DNA from: Thaumasiovibrio subtropicus
GTDB taxonomy: Bacteria; Pseudomonadota; Gammaproteobacteria; Enterobacterales; Vibrionaceae
Assembly (NCBI RefSeq): GCF_019703835.1
Contig: NZ_AP023054.1
Span: forward strand, 2,665,580 to 2,729,579
Reading direction: 5' to 3'
Length of the DNA: 64,000 nt
In this document: positions 53,426-62,748 of the stretch, in pieces
Layout: the number at the start of each line of letters is the position of its first letter
How positions within the stretch are numbered: the stretch's first letter is position 1
Made by a program: the position numbers and the translations under genes
The notes under the pieces: generated by a model
The model's input: the letters and a program-made list of their open reading frames with translations, nothing else
Told to the model about the DNA's origin: nothing
The model's database searches: none

Positions 53426-53443
53426 ATTGCTCAAATGAGCAAT
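53426..53443. promoter_or_regulatory. DeoR-type operator-like site 2 before the PTS genes
   Basis: ATTGCTCAAATGAGCAAT has two 8-base arms in perfect inverted symmetry around a 2-base centre. It is the best copy of the motif and is probably bound by the DeoR-family protein encoded just upstream. Confidence 0.6.
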
Positions 53444-53480
53444 ATAAATACTAAAAATGAAAACAGCAATGGATATTGAT

Positions 53481-53514
53481 AAAAAATGGCAGCCCTGATT
53501 GGCTGCCATTTTAT
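53481..53514 (-). terminator. terminator of the DeoR-family regulator gene
   Basis: The stem TGGCAGCC/GGCTGCCA is followed by six T residues on the minus strand, 18 bases after the stop. It isolates the regulator from the PTS operon transcript. Confidence 0.85.
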
Positions 53515-53531
53515 TCAATTCTTATACGGTA

Positions 53532-54308
53532 TTAGGCGGGGTCATTAACGGATATACATCGCACACCATCTCGCATCAGCATCTCAACTTTATCTGGCTC
53601 AATGTAGTCCGTGTAAAGACAATGAACTGAAGACCATGCGGCTATTTTTACTTGTGATCGCCTTACCCATTTACTGCTATCGGTGATCAGCAAAGTATGG
53701 CTCGCTTGCGCAATAAGGCATCGGGTGACATCCGCTTCACTGATATCATAATCATAGATCCCATCATCAATATCCATGCTACCGCAGCTGACCACTGCGT
53801 AATCAGCTTTGAACTGTTGAAAGGCATTGATCGTGCTGTACCCCACCAAATCTTTATCCGCATGGCGTAGCACTCCTCCCACCACCACCACCTCGATGGC
53901 CGGGGCTTGCGACAAAATACTGGCCACAGAAATGTTGTTGGTGATAACACGGAGATCTTGGTGTTGTAGCAATGCCTGTGCAACACACTCGGCAGTTGTA
54001 CCGAAGCCCAGAAAGAGGCTGGTACCTGCACCAATATCCTCTACGAGCCGCTCGGCAATGACCGTTTTCGTCTCATAGTTTGTCGCTTGACGCTCAAAGA
54101 AAGGCTTATTGCTAAACTGGTTGTTCTTTGTGATGCCGCCAAAATAGCGCCTTGCGACACCAATCTCGCAAAGCAGATTGATATCACGGCGAATTGTCTG
54201 CGTGGAAACGGAGAAATGGTCAGCGAGATCATCAGTGTGCAACTTCTCCTTTTCCTCTAGTAACTGGCAAATTTGCTTTTGCCTAAGCGATAACTTGTCA
54301 TCATCCAT
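53532..54308 (-). CDS. DeoR-family transcriptional regulator
   Basis: A 258-residue sugar-responsive repressor. The N-terminal winged helix-turn-helix carries LRQKQICQLLEEKEKLHTDDLADHFSVSTQTIRRDINLL (residues 8-46, described in parts), followed by a ribose-isomerase-like sensor domain with ITNNISVASIL and VVVVGGVLRHADKDLVG. It is upstream of the PTS genes on the same strand and presumably controls them, sensing a phosphorylated sugar. A matching palindrome before its own gene suggests autoregulation. Confidence 0.92.
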   Translation of the reverse strand: MDDDKLSLRQKQICQLLEEKEKLHTDDLADHFSVSTQTIRRDINLLCEIGVARRYFGGITKNNQFSNKPFFERQATNYETKTVIAERLVEDIGAGTSLFLGFGTTAECVAQALLQHQDLRVITNNISVASILSQAPAIEVVVVGGVLRHADKDLVGYSTINAFQQFKADYAVVSCGSMDIDDGIYDYDISEADVTRCLIAQASHTLLITDSSKWVRRSQVKIAAWSSVHCLYTDYIEPDKVEMLMRDGVRCISVNDPA

Positions 54309-54641
54309 CTCAGCAACATCCTAACTTCAATTGAATGTTCAAATGAAACGACGAGCAGGATAAAAAGTCAAGACCATCAACCAAAATCACAGGGCAAAGC
54401 ACAAACCTTCACTATCAAAGACAACCTTCGTTATCCTAGCGAAGAGAGACAGCGAACAACACGAAACTCAATAATATTAATATTAAGCATTAATAAAAAG
54501 AATCACTCTGAACACTATATTAAAAGACAATTTACATTAATCTAAAAATAAACTAAAACTCAACCATAAAAATAAAAATTTCATTGCCTACTGGTTTGTT
54601 TAACGCATAATCATGCCGTTGTTTTAAGTGGTACTCAGCAC
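54309..54641. other. AT-rich divergent intergenic region with operator-like site
   Basis: This 333-base region between the regulator and the GT9 gene contains no convincing gene. It becomes markedly AT-rich from 54470 on. TGTTCA-AA-TGAAAC at about 54334-54349 resembles the operator motif and may give autoregulation. Confidence 0.5.
54334..54349. promoter_or_regulatory. DeoR-type operator-like site at the regulator gene
   Basis: ATGTTCAAATGAAACG matches the arms of the motif imperfectly, about 26 bases before the regulator ATG. Low-confidence autoregulatory site. Confidence 0.4.
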
Positions 54642-55736
54642 ATGACCTTAGTAAACATTGACCGTTTCCATCAATGGCGGCGCTTTGCGCGCTTGAAAAT
54701 AATAGATTTCATTACCAACCTATTAACAAGAAAAAAAGCAATTTCTACCAAAGAGATCACATCCATTGCGTTATTACGTTGGGATGGGAAACTTGGTGAC
54801 TCTATTGTTAGCGGCGCATTCATTCAGCAGTTAAATAGATATCGCCCTGATATCAAAATCACCATCATCACAACTCAATCTGCCTACCAGTGGCTTAAAC
54901 ACATTGGTAATGTCGAGTTTGTGCTTGTCGAAGGTAAAAACAAGCGTGCACTTAAAACACTGCGCGAACATCAGGGGAGGTTTGACGCGGTCGCTGAGCT
55001 CTCATGCCGATTGAGCCATCAAACATTGCATGCGATGCGCGTGTTGAAGGCCAGTATGAATATTGGCTATCAGCAGAACGATTTTAAAACGTTCAATCAG
55101 CAACTCACAACCCTGAATTTTCAACAACGCTATATTGAACTGGCAGCGCTATTTACTGGCGATAAAGAGCCAATGCCATTACCCGTTCCTGATTACAATA
55201 ACCACCAGATGTCAGGGAAGGTTATTCAAAAGAGAGATATTATTTGTGTCAATTTATTTGGTGCTAATATTGAAAGAACTTTCAGTAAAAAAGCGGCAAT
55301 TTATTTTTTAGACAACTTGGCTAACAAATTTAAGCATCATCAAATTATCCTCATACCGACGCCAGATAAAATGGCATTTTTGCATGACGTAACTTCAAGT
55401 CTAAATCATCCATCGATTTACCTACCAGATATTACACCGAGCATTAGCAATACTTTATATTTACTCAGTGTCTCCGCGTTATGTATTTCGCCTGATACCG
55501 CCGTCATACACATGGCAGGCGCGTTGAATACCCCCACGTTGGGCATCTACCGCTACGATATGGACAACTATCATCAGTGGCCACCCAGCGCCTTCTTCAG
55601 CGACGTGACGTTTATTCGACAAGACAAAGCGCCTGGTGTAGAGATCGATACCCAAGATCTTGATCTCAATGAATTACTAGGGAAGGCTCAAACACTCATT
55701 TCACAGAGCCAGCAAGAAGATAAGCGCCGCGCTTAA
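54642..55736 (+). CDS. GT9-family glycosyltransferase (heptosyltransferase-like)
   Basis: A 364-residue protein of the ADP-heptose:LPS heptosyltransferase family. The N-terminal fold has ALLRWDGKLGDSIVSGAFIQQL near residues 43-64 and the C-terminal fold SPDTAVIHMAGALNTPTLGIY near 285-305, the family's nucleotide-sugar signature. It probably adds a sugar to lipopolysaccharide or a related glycan at the inner membrane. The gene is more AT-rich than its neighbours and stands alone next to an AT-rich gap, hinting at acquisition by transfer. No clear ribosome-binding site was found at the ATG. Confidence 0.85.
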   Translation: MTLVNIDRFHQWRRFARLKIIDFITNLLTRKKAISTKEITSIALLRWDGKLGDSIVSGAFIQQLNRYRPDIKITIITTQSAYQWLKHIGNVEFVLVEGKNKRALKTLREHQGRFDAVAELSCRLSHQTLHAMRVLKASMNIGYQQNDFKTFNQQLTTLNFQQRYIELAALFTGDKEPMPLPVPDYNNHQMSGKVIQKRDIICVNLFGANIERTFSKKAAIYFLDNLANKFKHHQIILIPTPDKMAFLHDVTSSLNHPSIYLPDITPSISNTLYLLSVSALCISPDTAVIHMAGALNTPTLGIYRYDMDNYHQWPPSAFFSDVTFIRQDKAPGVEIDTQDLDLNELLGKAQTLISQSQQEDKRRA

Positions 55737-55752
55737 CACCCAAAAGCAGAAA

Positions 55753-55778
55753 CAAAAAACCCGGCCAATAGCCGGGGC
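55753..55778 (-). terminator. second hairpin terminator after fabB
   Basis: The stem CCCGGC/GCCGGG is followed on the minus strand by six T residues. It lies between convergent GT9 and fabB and may back up the first terminator. Confidence 0.65.
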
Positions 55779-55871
55779 GTGTCCAGGAAAAAACGTTATC
55801 TTCCTTGATGGTTTTCACCCAGCAGATAACGAGCGTCTGTTTTGTTGATAAGCTTACGCTACCAACACCTG

Positions 55872-55906
55872 GAAAAAGAACAGCCATTGAAGTTCAATGG
55901 CTGTGA
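55872..55906 (-). terminator. terminator of fabB
   Basis: A perfect 11-base stem CAGCCATTGAA/TTCAATGGCTG with a short loop is followed on the minus strand by TTCTTTTT, about 25 bases after the fabB stop. Confidence 0.85.
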
Positions 55907-55928
55907 GTAATTGAAAAGACGTCTAAAG

Positions 55929-57143
55929 TTAGTCTTCGTACTTCTTGATGAGCAAGGTCGCGTTCGTACCGCCAAAGCCGAAGCTGTTTGACATCACGGT
56001 CTTAAGCTCTGCTTCGCGAGTTTCAGTGACAATGTCTAAGCCCGCAGCAGCTTCGTCTAGGTTGTCGATATTGATGCTTGGAGCAACGAAGTTGTTTTCT
56101 AGCATCAAGGTTGAGTAGATTGCTTCATGTACACCTGCAGCACCTAATGCGTGACCTGTCATTGCTTTAGTTGCTGAAATAGCCGGTGACTTATCACCAA
56201 ACACTTCTTGAATCGCACCAAGCTCTTTGGTGTCACCCACTGGCGTAGACGTACCGTGCGTGTTGATGTAATCAACATCACCCTCGAAATCTTGCATCGC
56301 CATTTGCATACAACGCACGGCACCTTCACCTGATGGTGCTACCATGTCGTAACCGTCAGAAGTTGCACCATAGCCGATGATTTCACCGTAGATCTTCGCA
56401 CCACGCGCTTTCGCATGCTCGAGTTCTTCGATAACGAGAATACCGCCACCACCAGAGATGATGAAGCCATCGCGATCTGCGTCATAAGTGCGTGATGCGG
56501 CTTTTGGATTGTCGTTGTATTTGGTTGAGAGTGCGCCCATTGCATCAAACATGATGGTTTGTGTCCAATCGAGCTCTTCACCACCACCAGCGAAGACAAC
56601 ATCTTGTTTACCCAACTGGATAAGTTCTAGTGCGTGACCAATACAGTGTGCAGATGTCGCACATGCTGAACTGATTGAGTAGTTAACACCTTTAATTTTG
56701 AAAGGCGTAGCAAGACAGGCTGATACCGTTGAAGACATGGTGCGTGGAACCATGTATGGACCGATACGACGCACACCGCGCTCCAGCATTGTGTCTGTCG
56801 CTGTTTTTTGGTTAACGGCAGATGCACCGCCTGAGCCTGCAACAAGACCTGTACGGAAATTCGATACTTGCTCTTCCGTTAGACCCGCGTCTTCGATTGC
56901 TTGCTCCATAGAAAGGTATGCGTAACCTGCCGCATCACCCATGAATCGCATGATTTTGCGGTCAATGTGCTCCGCAGGGTTGAGTTTCAGATCACCCCAA
57001 ACATTACTGCGCAGTTTCATTTCCGCGAACTGCTCAGAGAAGTTGATCCCAGACTTGCCCTCTTTAAGAGACGCCAGCACCTCTTTCACGTTGTTACCGA
57101 TGCTGGATACGATACCCATGCCTGTGATTACAGCTCTTTTCAT
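55929..57143 (-). CDS. fabB: beta-ketoacyl-ACP synthase I FabB
   Basis: Condensing enzyme of type II fatty-acid synthesis, also needed for unsaturated fatty acids. The 404 residues contain catalytic C161 in [12 protein letters not shown] and two histidines in [14 protein letters not shown] (near 296) and [10 protein letters not shown] (near 331), with [13 protein letters not shown] near the end. It is monocistronic. A MITE-like element lies 130 bases upstream of the ATG, in the region expected to hold its regulatory sites. Confidence 0.96.
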   Translation of the reverse strand: MKRAVITGMGIVSSIGNNVKEVLASLKEGKSGINFSEQFAEMKLRSNVWGDLKLNPAEHIDRKIMRFMGDAAGYAYLSMEQAIEDAGLTEEQVSNFRTGLVAGSGGASAVNQKTATDTMLERGVRRIGPYMVPRTMSSTVSACLATPFKIKGVNYSISSACATSAHCIGHALELIQLGKQDVVFAGGGEELDWTQTIMFDAMGALSTKYNDNPKAASRTYDADRDGFIISGGGGILVIEELEHAKARGAKIYGEIIGYGATSDGYDMVAPSGEGAVRCMQMAMQDFEGDVDYINTHGTSTPVGDTKELGAIQEVFGDKSPAISATKAMTGHALGAAGVHEAIYSTLMLENNFVAPSINIDNLDEAAAGLDIVTETREAELKTVMSNSFGFGGTNATLLIKKYED

Positions 57144-57272
57144 GATAATTCCCTAATTTCAACAACGCCGTGCATGATAACGGCTTTACCTTGAATAAGT
57201 GGTCAGCTTTCCGTGTTATGCGACAAAACTCACCTCACATTGTCAGTAAATTCATATACCAGATCTTTAGCC

Positions 57273-57549
57273 TATAGTCTCAAATCACCTCAGGATGCTT
57301 GTTCAGTGAGAATTTCTAGGTTTATCAGCAAGACACTGCTTTGAAGGTCTAGTGGACTAAATCAAAAAGCCGTAACAAAGATGACGAGCCTAGAAAACTC
57401 GCCCAGAGGGAAGCGCCTGGCGCCCCGATTTCTGCGTTAAAGGTATTTGAAAGGGAAAGCCATTCCTTTATACCTTTACCTTGGTATCGTTACCTTGACT
57501 TCGATACGCTAGTCCGCTTCATCCTGCATCTTGAGGTGGCTTGAGTATA
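57273..57549. mobile_element. MITE-like inverted-repeat element, copy 4 (long form)
   Basis: A 277-base element, TATAGTCTCAAATCACCTCAGG to GGTGGCTTGAGTATA, in the orientation of copy 3. Its left end is more diverged than its right. It shares the additional 13-base stretch with copy 1. It occupies the divergent intergenic region of fabB and mnmC. Confidence 0.82.
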
Positions 57550-57635
57550 AACAAGAATAGAAAAATACTCTGGCTACGAATGAGAGTTTGGTATCATTCG
57601 CGCCTATCTCCCCCTCCGAATGTTAGGATTTTGCA

Positions 57636-59657
57636 GTGAACACTCGAATTGACCATGCCCAACTCGATTGGAACGACAACGGCACACCAGTCTCAAACGC
57701 CTTTGACGATGTCTACTTTTCCAATCACAACGGACTTGAAGAGTCGCGCTATGTGTTTATCACGCAAAATCAACTACCACAGCGATGGGAATCAGGTGAG
57801 CAACGCCGTTTTGTTATCGGTGAAACGGGATTTGGTACCGGGCTCAATTTTCTCGCTGTATGGCAAGCATTTAAGCAGTTTCGTGAAAATCATCCAGAAG
57901 CCAAGATTAAAGAACTCCACTTCATTAGTTTCGAGAAGTTCCCTGTCACCTTAGATGACCTCGTAAAAGCCCATCAAGCATGGCCTGAATTGGCCGAGCT
58001 AGCGACGCAACTTCAGGCTCACTACCCACCTGCCGTCGCCGACTGTCATCGCATCGTTCTGGAAGACGGATTGATCACCCTTGATTTATGGTTTGGCGAT
58101 ATTCAGGACTGCTTGCCTCAGGTATGGACAGGAAAAGACGGGATTGTCGATTGCTGGTTTCTCGATGGCTTCGCGCCGAGTAAAAATGAGGCGATGTGGA
58201 GCCAAACGGTGTTTAACCAAATGGCACGACTTGGGCGAAAAGCGTGCACAACAGCGACATTTACCGCCGCTGGATTTGTACGCCGTGGCTTGATTGAGGC
58301 AGGCTTTACCATGAAAAAGGTAAAAGGCTTTGGCACTAAGCGAGAGATGCTAGCTGGCACCCTAGACTCGCGGACACAGGCGGCATCACATGCGCCGTGG
58401 TATGCGATACCTCCATCAACGTTAGATGCGAATAGCCATGTCGCCATTATTGGCGGCGGCATCGCATCCGCAACCACAGCCTTGTCTCTTGCGCGGCGCG
58501 GCATCAATGTCACCATTTATTGCAAAGACTCACAGTTGGCCAATGGCGCGTCCGGCAACCGACAAGGCGCTGTGTATCCCCTTCTCAACAATCAGTTTAA
58601 TGCGATTTCTCGTTTTTTTTCGACCGCGTTTATTTATGCACGACAGCTTGGTGAGCAAGTGAATGCGAAGATACCCTACCAACATGCCTGGTGCGGTGTT
58701 ACCCAGCTCAAATATGATGACAAGGCAAAGAGTAAGCTCAACAAACTGCTAGATGGTCAATTTGACCCTCAATTGGTTCATGGGTTGGATATTCATCAAA
58801 CAGAACAGGTCGCTGGTATTAAGGTCGGCTGTGAATCTATCCATTATCCTTTGGGTGGCTGGGTCTGTCCGCAACAACTAACGCATGCCACAATGAACTT
58901 AGCTGCAAGTTTGTCGCAGCAAAATGGGTCAAGCCTTATCACACTGAAAAACGTTGAGATACAGGATCTAGAAGCCGATGACGAAAACTGGCACCTCGTT
59001 GGCAAAGAGCAACGATTTGTCCATTCTCATGTCATTGTCGCCAATGGTCATGCGTTTACTCAGTTTTCTCAATCGGAGACACTTCCAGCCTACCCAGTGC
59101 GTGGACAGGTAAGCCATATTCCGACCAACTCACAACTGCGCCCACTGAAAAGCGTACTTTGTTATGATGGATACCTAACGCCTGCAAACAACGACCAGCA
59201 TTGTATTGGGGCGAGTTATGACCGCAATGAAACCGCACTGGAATACAGCAAATCACATCAAAAAGACAATCAACAACGCCTGATTAACTGTTTACCTGAC
59301 CTCGAGTGGCCACACTCAATTGATTTCAGTGACGATGATGCGCGTGTTGGGATCCGTTGTGCAACGCGAGATCATCTTCCTTTTGTTGGTGCACTCGGTG
59401 ATAAGCAAAAAGCAATTGATGACTATCAAACGCTGCAAAAACAGCAAGAAGCAGCCAATGATGTCGCACAGTTCGACAATCTTTATTGTCTTATCGGGCT
59501 GGGCTCTCGAGGCTTAAGTTCTGCGCCTTTGCTCGGTGAGCTGCTCGCGTCACAAATGTGCGGCGACCCTCTTCCACTACCACAATCGGTGCTAGATGCG
59601 CTTCACCCCAGCCGAATGTGGGTACGTAAACTTCTGAAAGGAAAAGCCGTAGAGTAG
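57636..59657 (+). CDS. mnmC: bifunctional tRNA mnm5s2U biosynthesis protein MnmC
   Basis: A 673-residue fusion that finishes 5-methylaminomethyl-2-thiouridine at the tRNA wobble base. The N-terminal SAM methyltransferase part ([19 protein letters not shown] near residue 67; [13 protein letters not shown] near 175) is joined to a C-terminal FAD oxidoreductase part ([21 protein letters not shown] near residue 268; [17 protein letters not shown] near the end). The start is GTG at 57636 with AGGA nine bases upstream. It is divergent from fabB. Confidence 0.95.
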   Translation: MNTRIDHAQLDWNDNGTPVSNAFDDVYFSNHNGLEESRYVFITQNQLPQRWESGEQRRFVIGETGFGTGLNFLAVWQAFKQFRENHPEAKIKELHFISFEKFPVTLDDLVKAHQAWPELAELATQLQAHYPPAVADCHRIVLEDGLITLDLWFGDIQDCLPQVWTGKDGIVDCWFLDGFAPSKNEAMWSQTVFNQMARLGRKACTTATFTAAGFVRRGLIEAGFTMKKVKGFGTKREMLAGTLDSRTQAASHAPWYAIPPSTLDANSHVAIIGGGIASATTALSLARRGINVTIYCKDSQLANGASGNRQGAVYPLLNNQFNAISRFFSTAFIYARQLGEQVNAKIPYQHAWCGVTQLKYDDKAKSKLNKLLDGQFDPQLVHGLDIHQTEQVAGIKVGCESIHYPLGGWVCPQQLTHATMNLAASLSQQNGSSLITLKNVEIQDLEADDENWHLVGKEQRFVHSHVIVANGHAFTQFSQSETLPAYPVRGQVSHIPTNSQLRPLKSVLCYDGYLTPANNDQHCIGASYDRNETALEYSKSHQKDNQQRLINCLPDLEWPHSIDFSDDDARVGIRCATRDHLPFVGALGDKQKAIDDYQTLQKQQEAANDVAQFDNLYCLIGLGSRGLSSAPLLGELLASQMCGDPLPLPQSVLDALHPSRMWVRKLLKGKAVE

Positions 59658-59675
59658 ATGTCTTGGCTTGAATAT

Positions 59676-59713
59676 AAAAAACGGAGAGCCATTTGAGTTC
59701 TCCGTCTTCTTTT
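59676..59713. terminator. bidirectional terminator between mnmC and galE
   Basis: The stem ACGGAGA/TCTCCGT (59681-59705) is flanked by A5 on one side and CTTCTTTT on the other, serving two convergent genes. Confidence 0.8.
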
Positions 59714-59722
59714 GCATATCGA

Positions 59723-60745
59723 TTATTCCGCGTCTGGGTAACCTTGCGGGTTTTTACTTTGCCAGCGCCACGTATCTGCCATCATGGCCTCAATACCGCG
59801 AGTGGCTTTCCACCCCAATTCCGTAGCAGCTAGTGCAGGGTCAGCGTAACATTCGGCAATGTCGCCTGTACGTCGCGGAGCAATCTTGTAGGGTACTGAA
59901 ACTTGAGAAGCAATCTCGAACGCTTTCACCATTTCTAACACCGAGTAACCATTTCCGGTGCCTAAATTGTAGGTAAACACGCCCGAGGTGGTTTCAATCT
60001 TCTCCAATGCCTTTAAATGACCTTCAGCCAAATCAACAACATGAATATAATCCCGCACGCCAGTACCATCTGCAGTCGGGTAATCATCGCCAAAGACGGC
60101 AAGCTGTTGTAACTTTCCTATGGCAACTTGGGAGATATACGGCAACAAGTTGTTCGGTATGCCATTCGGATCTTCGCCGATTTGACCAGACTCATGAGCA
60201 CCAACCGGATTAAAGTAGCGTAAAATGACAAAAGCGAACCGAGGGTCAGATACCGCAACATCACGAAGCACCTGTTCTACCATCAACTTCGAGGTCCCAT
60301 AAGGGTTAGTCGTACCGCCGACAGGGAAATCCTCACGAATAGGTACAGATGCAGGGTCACCATACACCGTTGCTGAAGAGCTAAACACTAGCTTAAAGAC
60401 ACCTGCTTTCTGCATCTCCTCCACCAGCACAGCAGAACCAGTGACGTTGTTTTGATAATACGCCAATGGCTTCTCGACTGATTCTCCAACCGCTTTTAAA
60501 CCGGCAAAGTGAATAACAGACTCAATCTGATATTCAGAAAACAAGGATTGCAATACACTCCTATCCAGAATATCGCCTCTGACAAAAGTGACGCTTTTTC
60601 CCGCTAACGCTTCAACACGCTGCAAAGAAACCTCAGAGGAGTTTGAAAGATTATCCAGAACAACAACCTCTTCGCCTTTTTCCAACAGCTGCAGTACTGT
60701 GTGTGAGCCAATATAACCCGCTCCGCCTGTCACTAAAATCGCCAT
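59723..60745 (-). CDS. galE: UDP-glucose 4-epimerase GalE
   Basis: SDR-family enzyme that interconverts UDP-glucose and UDP-galactose. NAD motif GGAGYIGSH (residues 7-15), catalytic serine region [10 protein letters not shown] and YxxxK motif [11 protein letters not shown] are visible. The 340 residues fit. It lies near wecA rather than in a gal operon, so its main role here may be to supply UDP-galactose for surface polysaccharides. Confidence 0.94.
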   Translation of the reverse strand: MAILVTGGAGYIGSHTVLQLLEKGEEVVVLDNLSNSSEVSLQRVEALAGKSVTFVRGDILDRSVLQSLFSEYQIESVIHFAGLKAVGESVEKPLAYYQNNVTGSAVLVEEMQKAGVFKLVFSSSATVYGDPASVPIREDFPVGGTTNPYGTSKLMVEQVLRDVAVSDPRFAFVILRYFNPVGAHESGQIGEDPNGIPNNLLPYISQVAIGKLQQLAVFGDDYPTADGTGVRDYIHVVDLAEGHLKALEKIETTSGVFTYNLGTGNGYSVLEMVKAFEIASQVSVPYKIAPRRTGDIAECYADPALAATELGWKATRGIEAMMADTWRWQSKNPQGYPDAE

Positions 60746-60807
60746 TTCTAATCCCTAGCCAAATGATTTAAACACTCTAAGTTTAAACAATTTAGGTAAA
60801 ACCCACA

Positions 60808-62157
60808 TCAACTTTCACACCCTAGCTGAATATCGATATTGGCGCCTATGATACGCAATTTCTCGGCCAACGCTTTTTGTGCGTCTGGCGAACCATGTAC
60901 CAGCCTAATGACTTTTGGCTCAGACTCAAACTCAGTCACGAAGCGAATGAGATCTTGGCTATCGGCATGGGCAGAATAACCCGACAACGCATGCACTTGT
61001 GCCTTCACATCCACCATTTTATTATCTACTTTCACATTTGAGTTGCCAGCGAGCAGTTGGGCGCCCAGGGTGCCTTCCGCTTGATAACCTGCCAAAATCA
61101 CGTCGGTGTTATTGTTAGGCAATAGTGCTTTTAAGTAGTTAACAATTCTGCCCCCGGTACACATCCCACTTGACGCAATCACGACAGCAGGTTCACCAGA
61201 GATTCTTAATCTTTCCACCAGTGCTTCATGATGATCATGCGTTTCAATACGAACACAACTTTCAAAAGCCATGGGGTGACGAAAAGCATCGAGTCGCTCT
61301 TTAGCTTCTGCACTCCAGAAGCGTTTAAATTGTTGATATTGCTCAGTCACTTTTGCCGCTAGAGGCGAGTCCAAAATAATGGGGATCTCTTGCCATGGGC
61401 CGTTGGGCTGACTATGTGCAATGATGTTTTCAATATCGAAAAGCAGTTCTTGCGTCCGTCCAATACTGAAGGCTGGGATTAAAATCGCGCCACCATTCTC
61501 AAAAGAACGCTCGATAATCGCCTTGAGAGCTTGCTGCCGTGTGTCTACCCCCTCATGCCGTTTCCCCCCATACGTTGATTCCAGTACCAACATATCGGCC
61601 CGCTCAACGACACTCGGGTCAGGCAACAATGATGTACCATAACTCCCCAGATCCCCGCTAAAAACAACCCTTTTTGACTGACTCGTTTCGATCTCAACGA
61701 TGCTTGACCCTAATATGTGTCCAGCAGGCGTGAATCGAAACTTCACCGGTGGCCCAACCATTTGTGAAAGCTGCACCCAACAATGATAAGGGATTGGCCT
61801 CATACGGGTATTCACAATATCGAGAAAGCGCTTGCGTTGCTCTTTGTTGAGTCCTAACTGAATTTTCAGTCCATCGTCCAGCATGATGGGGACTAGGTGG
61901 GCAGTTGCCTCACTAGCATATATCGGCCCATTATAGCCAGCAGCCAAAAGCCAAGGAATACGCCCAATGTGATCGATGTGGGCGTGCGTAATCAATAGTG
62001 CTTGAATACCTTTAATATCAAATTCAATGTCTGGTGAAGCAGACTTTTCCTTCCCTTGAAAAACACCACAGTCAACGAGCAATCGACACTGCTCATCAAC
62101 CAATTCGTGACAGGAGCCTGTCACGCCTGTCCTTGCTCCATGGTGAATCACTTTCAT
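60808..62157 (-). CDS. beta-CASP-family MBL-fold metallohydrolase (RNA-processing type)
   Basis: A 449-residue metallo-beta-lactamase-fold protein. The two-metal site begins with THAHIDHIGRIP (H58, H60, D62, H63), with further ligands in PAGHILGSS and SGDLGSYG. The beta-CASP cap carries MCTGGRIVNYLKALL and the C-terminal GYSAHADSQDL gives the last histidine. Homologues are exo-/endoribonucleases or DNA-repair nucleases; the exact substrate is unknown here. It is 62 bases upstream of galE on the same strand and may be co-transcribed. Confidence 0.9.
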   Translation of the reverse strand: MKVIHHGARTGVTGSCHELVDEQCRLLVDCGVFQGKEKSASPDIEFDIKGIQALLITHAHIDHIGRIPWLLAAGYNGPIYASEATAHLVPIMLDDGLKIQLGLNKEQRKRFLDIVNTRMRPIPYHCWVQLSQMVGPPVKFRFTPAGHILGSSIVEIETSQSKRVVFSGDLGSYGTSLLPDPSVVERADMLVLESTYGGKRHEGVDTRQQALKAIIERSFENGGAILIPAFSIGRTQELLFDIENIIAHSQPNGPWQEIPIILDSPLAAKVTEQYQQFKRFWSAEAKERLDAFRHPMAFESCVRIETHDHHEALVERLRISGEPAVVIASSGMCTGGRIVNYLKALLPNNNTDVILAGYQAEGTLGAQLLAGNSNVKVDNKMVDVKAQVHALSGYSAHADSQDLIRFVTEFESEPKVIRLVHGSPDAQKALAEKLRIIGANIDIQLGCES

Positions 62158-62748
62158 CTCTGATTTCTACTGTGTTTGTTTATATTTACATGAGATGGAA
62201 ACAATTATTTCACCGCTAAAAACAACTGTAGGTAGGTTTGTTCAGGCGCTCGGGTGAGTTCACACTTTGAGATTCAAAAAATTGACGCTGAGCGCAAAAT
62301 TGTCAAAAAACAGACACGACTAACTATACAAAATCGACTCTTGAGCACTTTTAGCTAACTCAGGTAAAAAAATTAGAAAGCAATACAAATTTGACTAACA
62401 TAAAAGGCTAAACAGCTTCGTTACTCTGAACTTATAGATACTTTTTAGCGATATGTTGTTTTGACTGACAATATGCTAAAAAAGCCACATAGACATGCAA
62501 AAATTGCCTCATAGTCACAATTTTCACTATTCGTTTCCCATACCGTTATTAACGGTCTAAGATTTGTAAAACGAATAATAAAGCAAGGATGATACTGGCA
62601 TGCGGTAGATTTAACATATTCATGTATGCGTATCTTCGCAAGCCTTCGATACGTCACGACGTCATTTTTCCGTCACCTTTTAGGCATAATGTCGTTTATG
62701 TATTCGTAGGCATGCTATATAATGTCCGGCGGCTAGGGAATAAATCCA
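62158..62748. other. AT-rich intergenic region upstream of wecA
   Basis: About 590 bases, AT-rich, with no convincing gene. A 70-codon minus-strand frame at 62445-62657 lacks a ribosome-binding site. No JUMPstart element was seen. It holds a promoter-like pair at 62695-62723. Confidence 0.5.
62695..62723 (+). promoter_or_regulatory. promoter of wecA
   Basis: TATAAT at 62718-62723 is perfect. TTTATG at 62695-62700 is a weak -35, with a 17-base spacer. The ATG is 26 bases beyond the -10. Confidence 0.5.

Noticed and set aside
55696..55887. 63-codon open frame between the GT9 gene and fabB
   Set aside because: It runs through a terminator hairpin and overlaps the end of the GT9 gene; no start signal.
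62158..62748. JUMPstart element or small RNA upstream of wecA
   Set aside because: I could not find the JUMPstart core, and no terminator-promoter pair supports an independent RNA.
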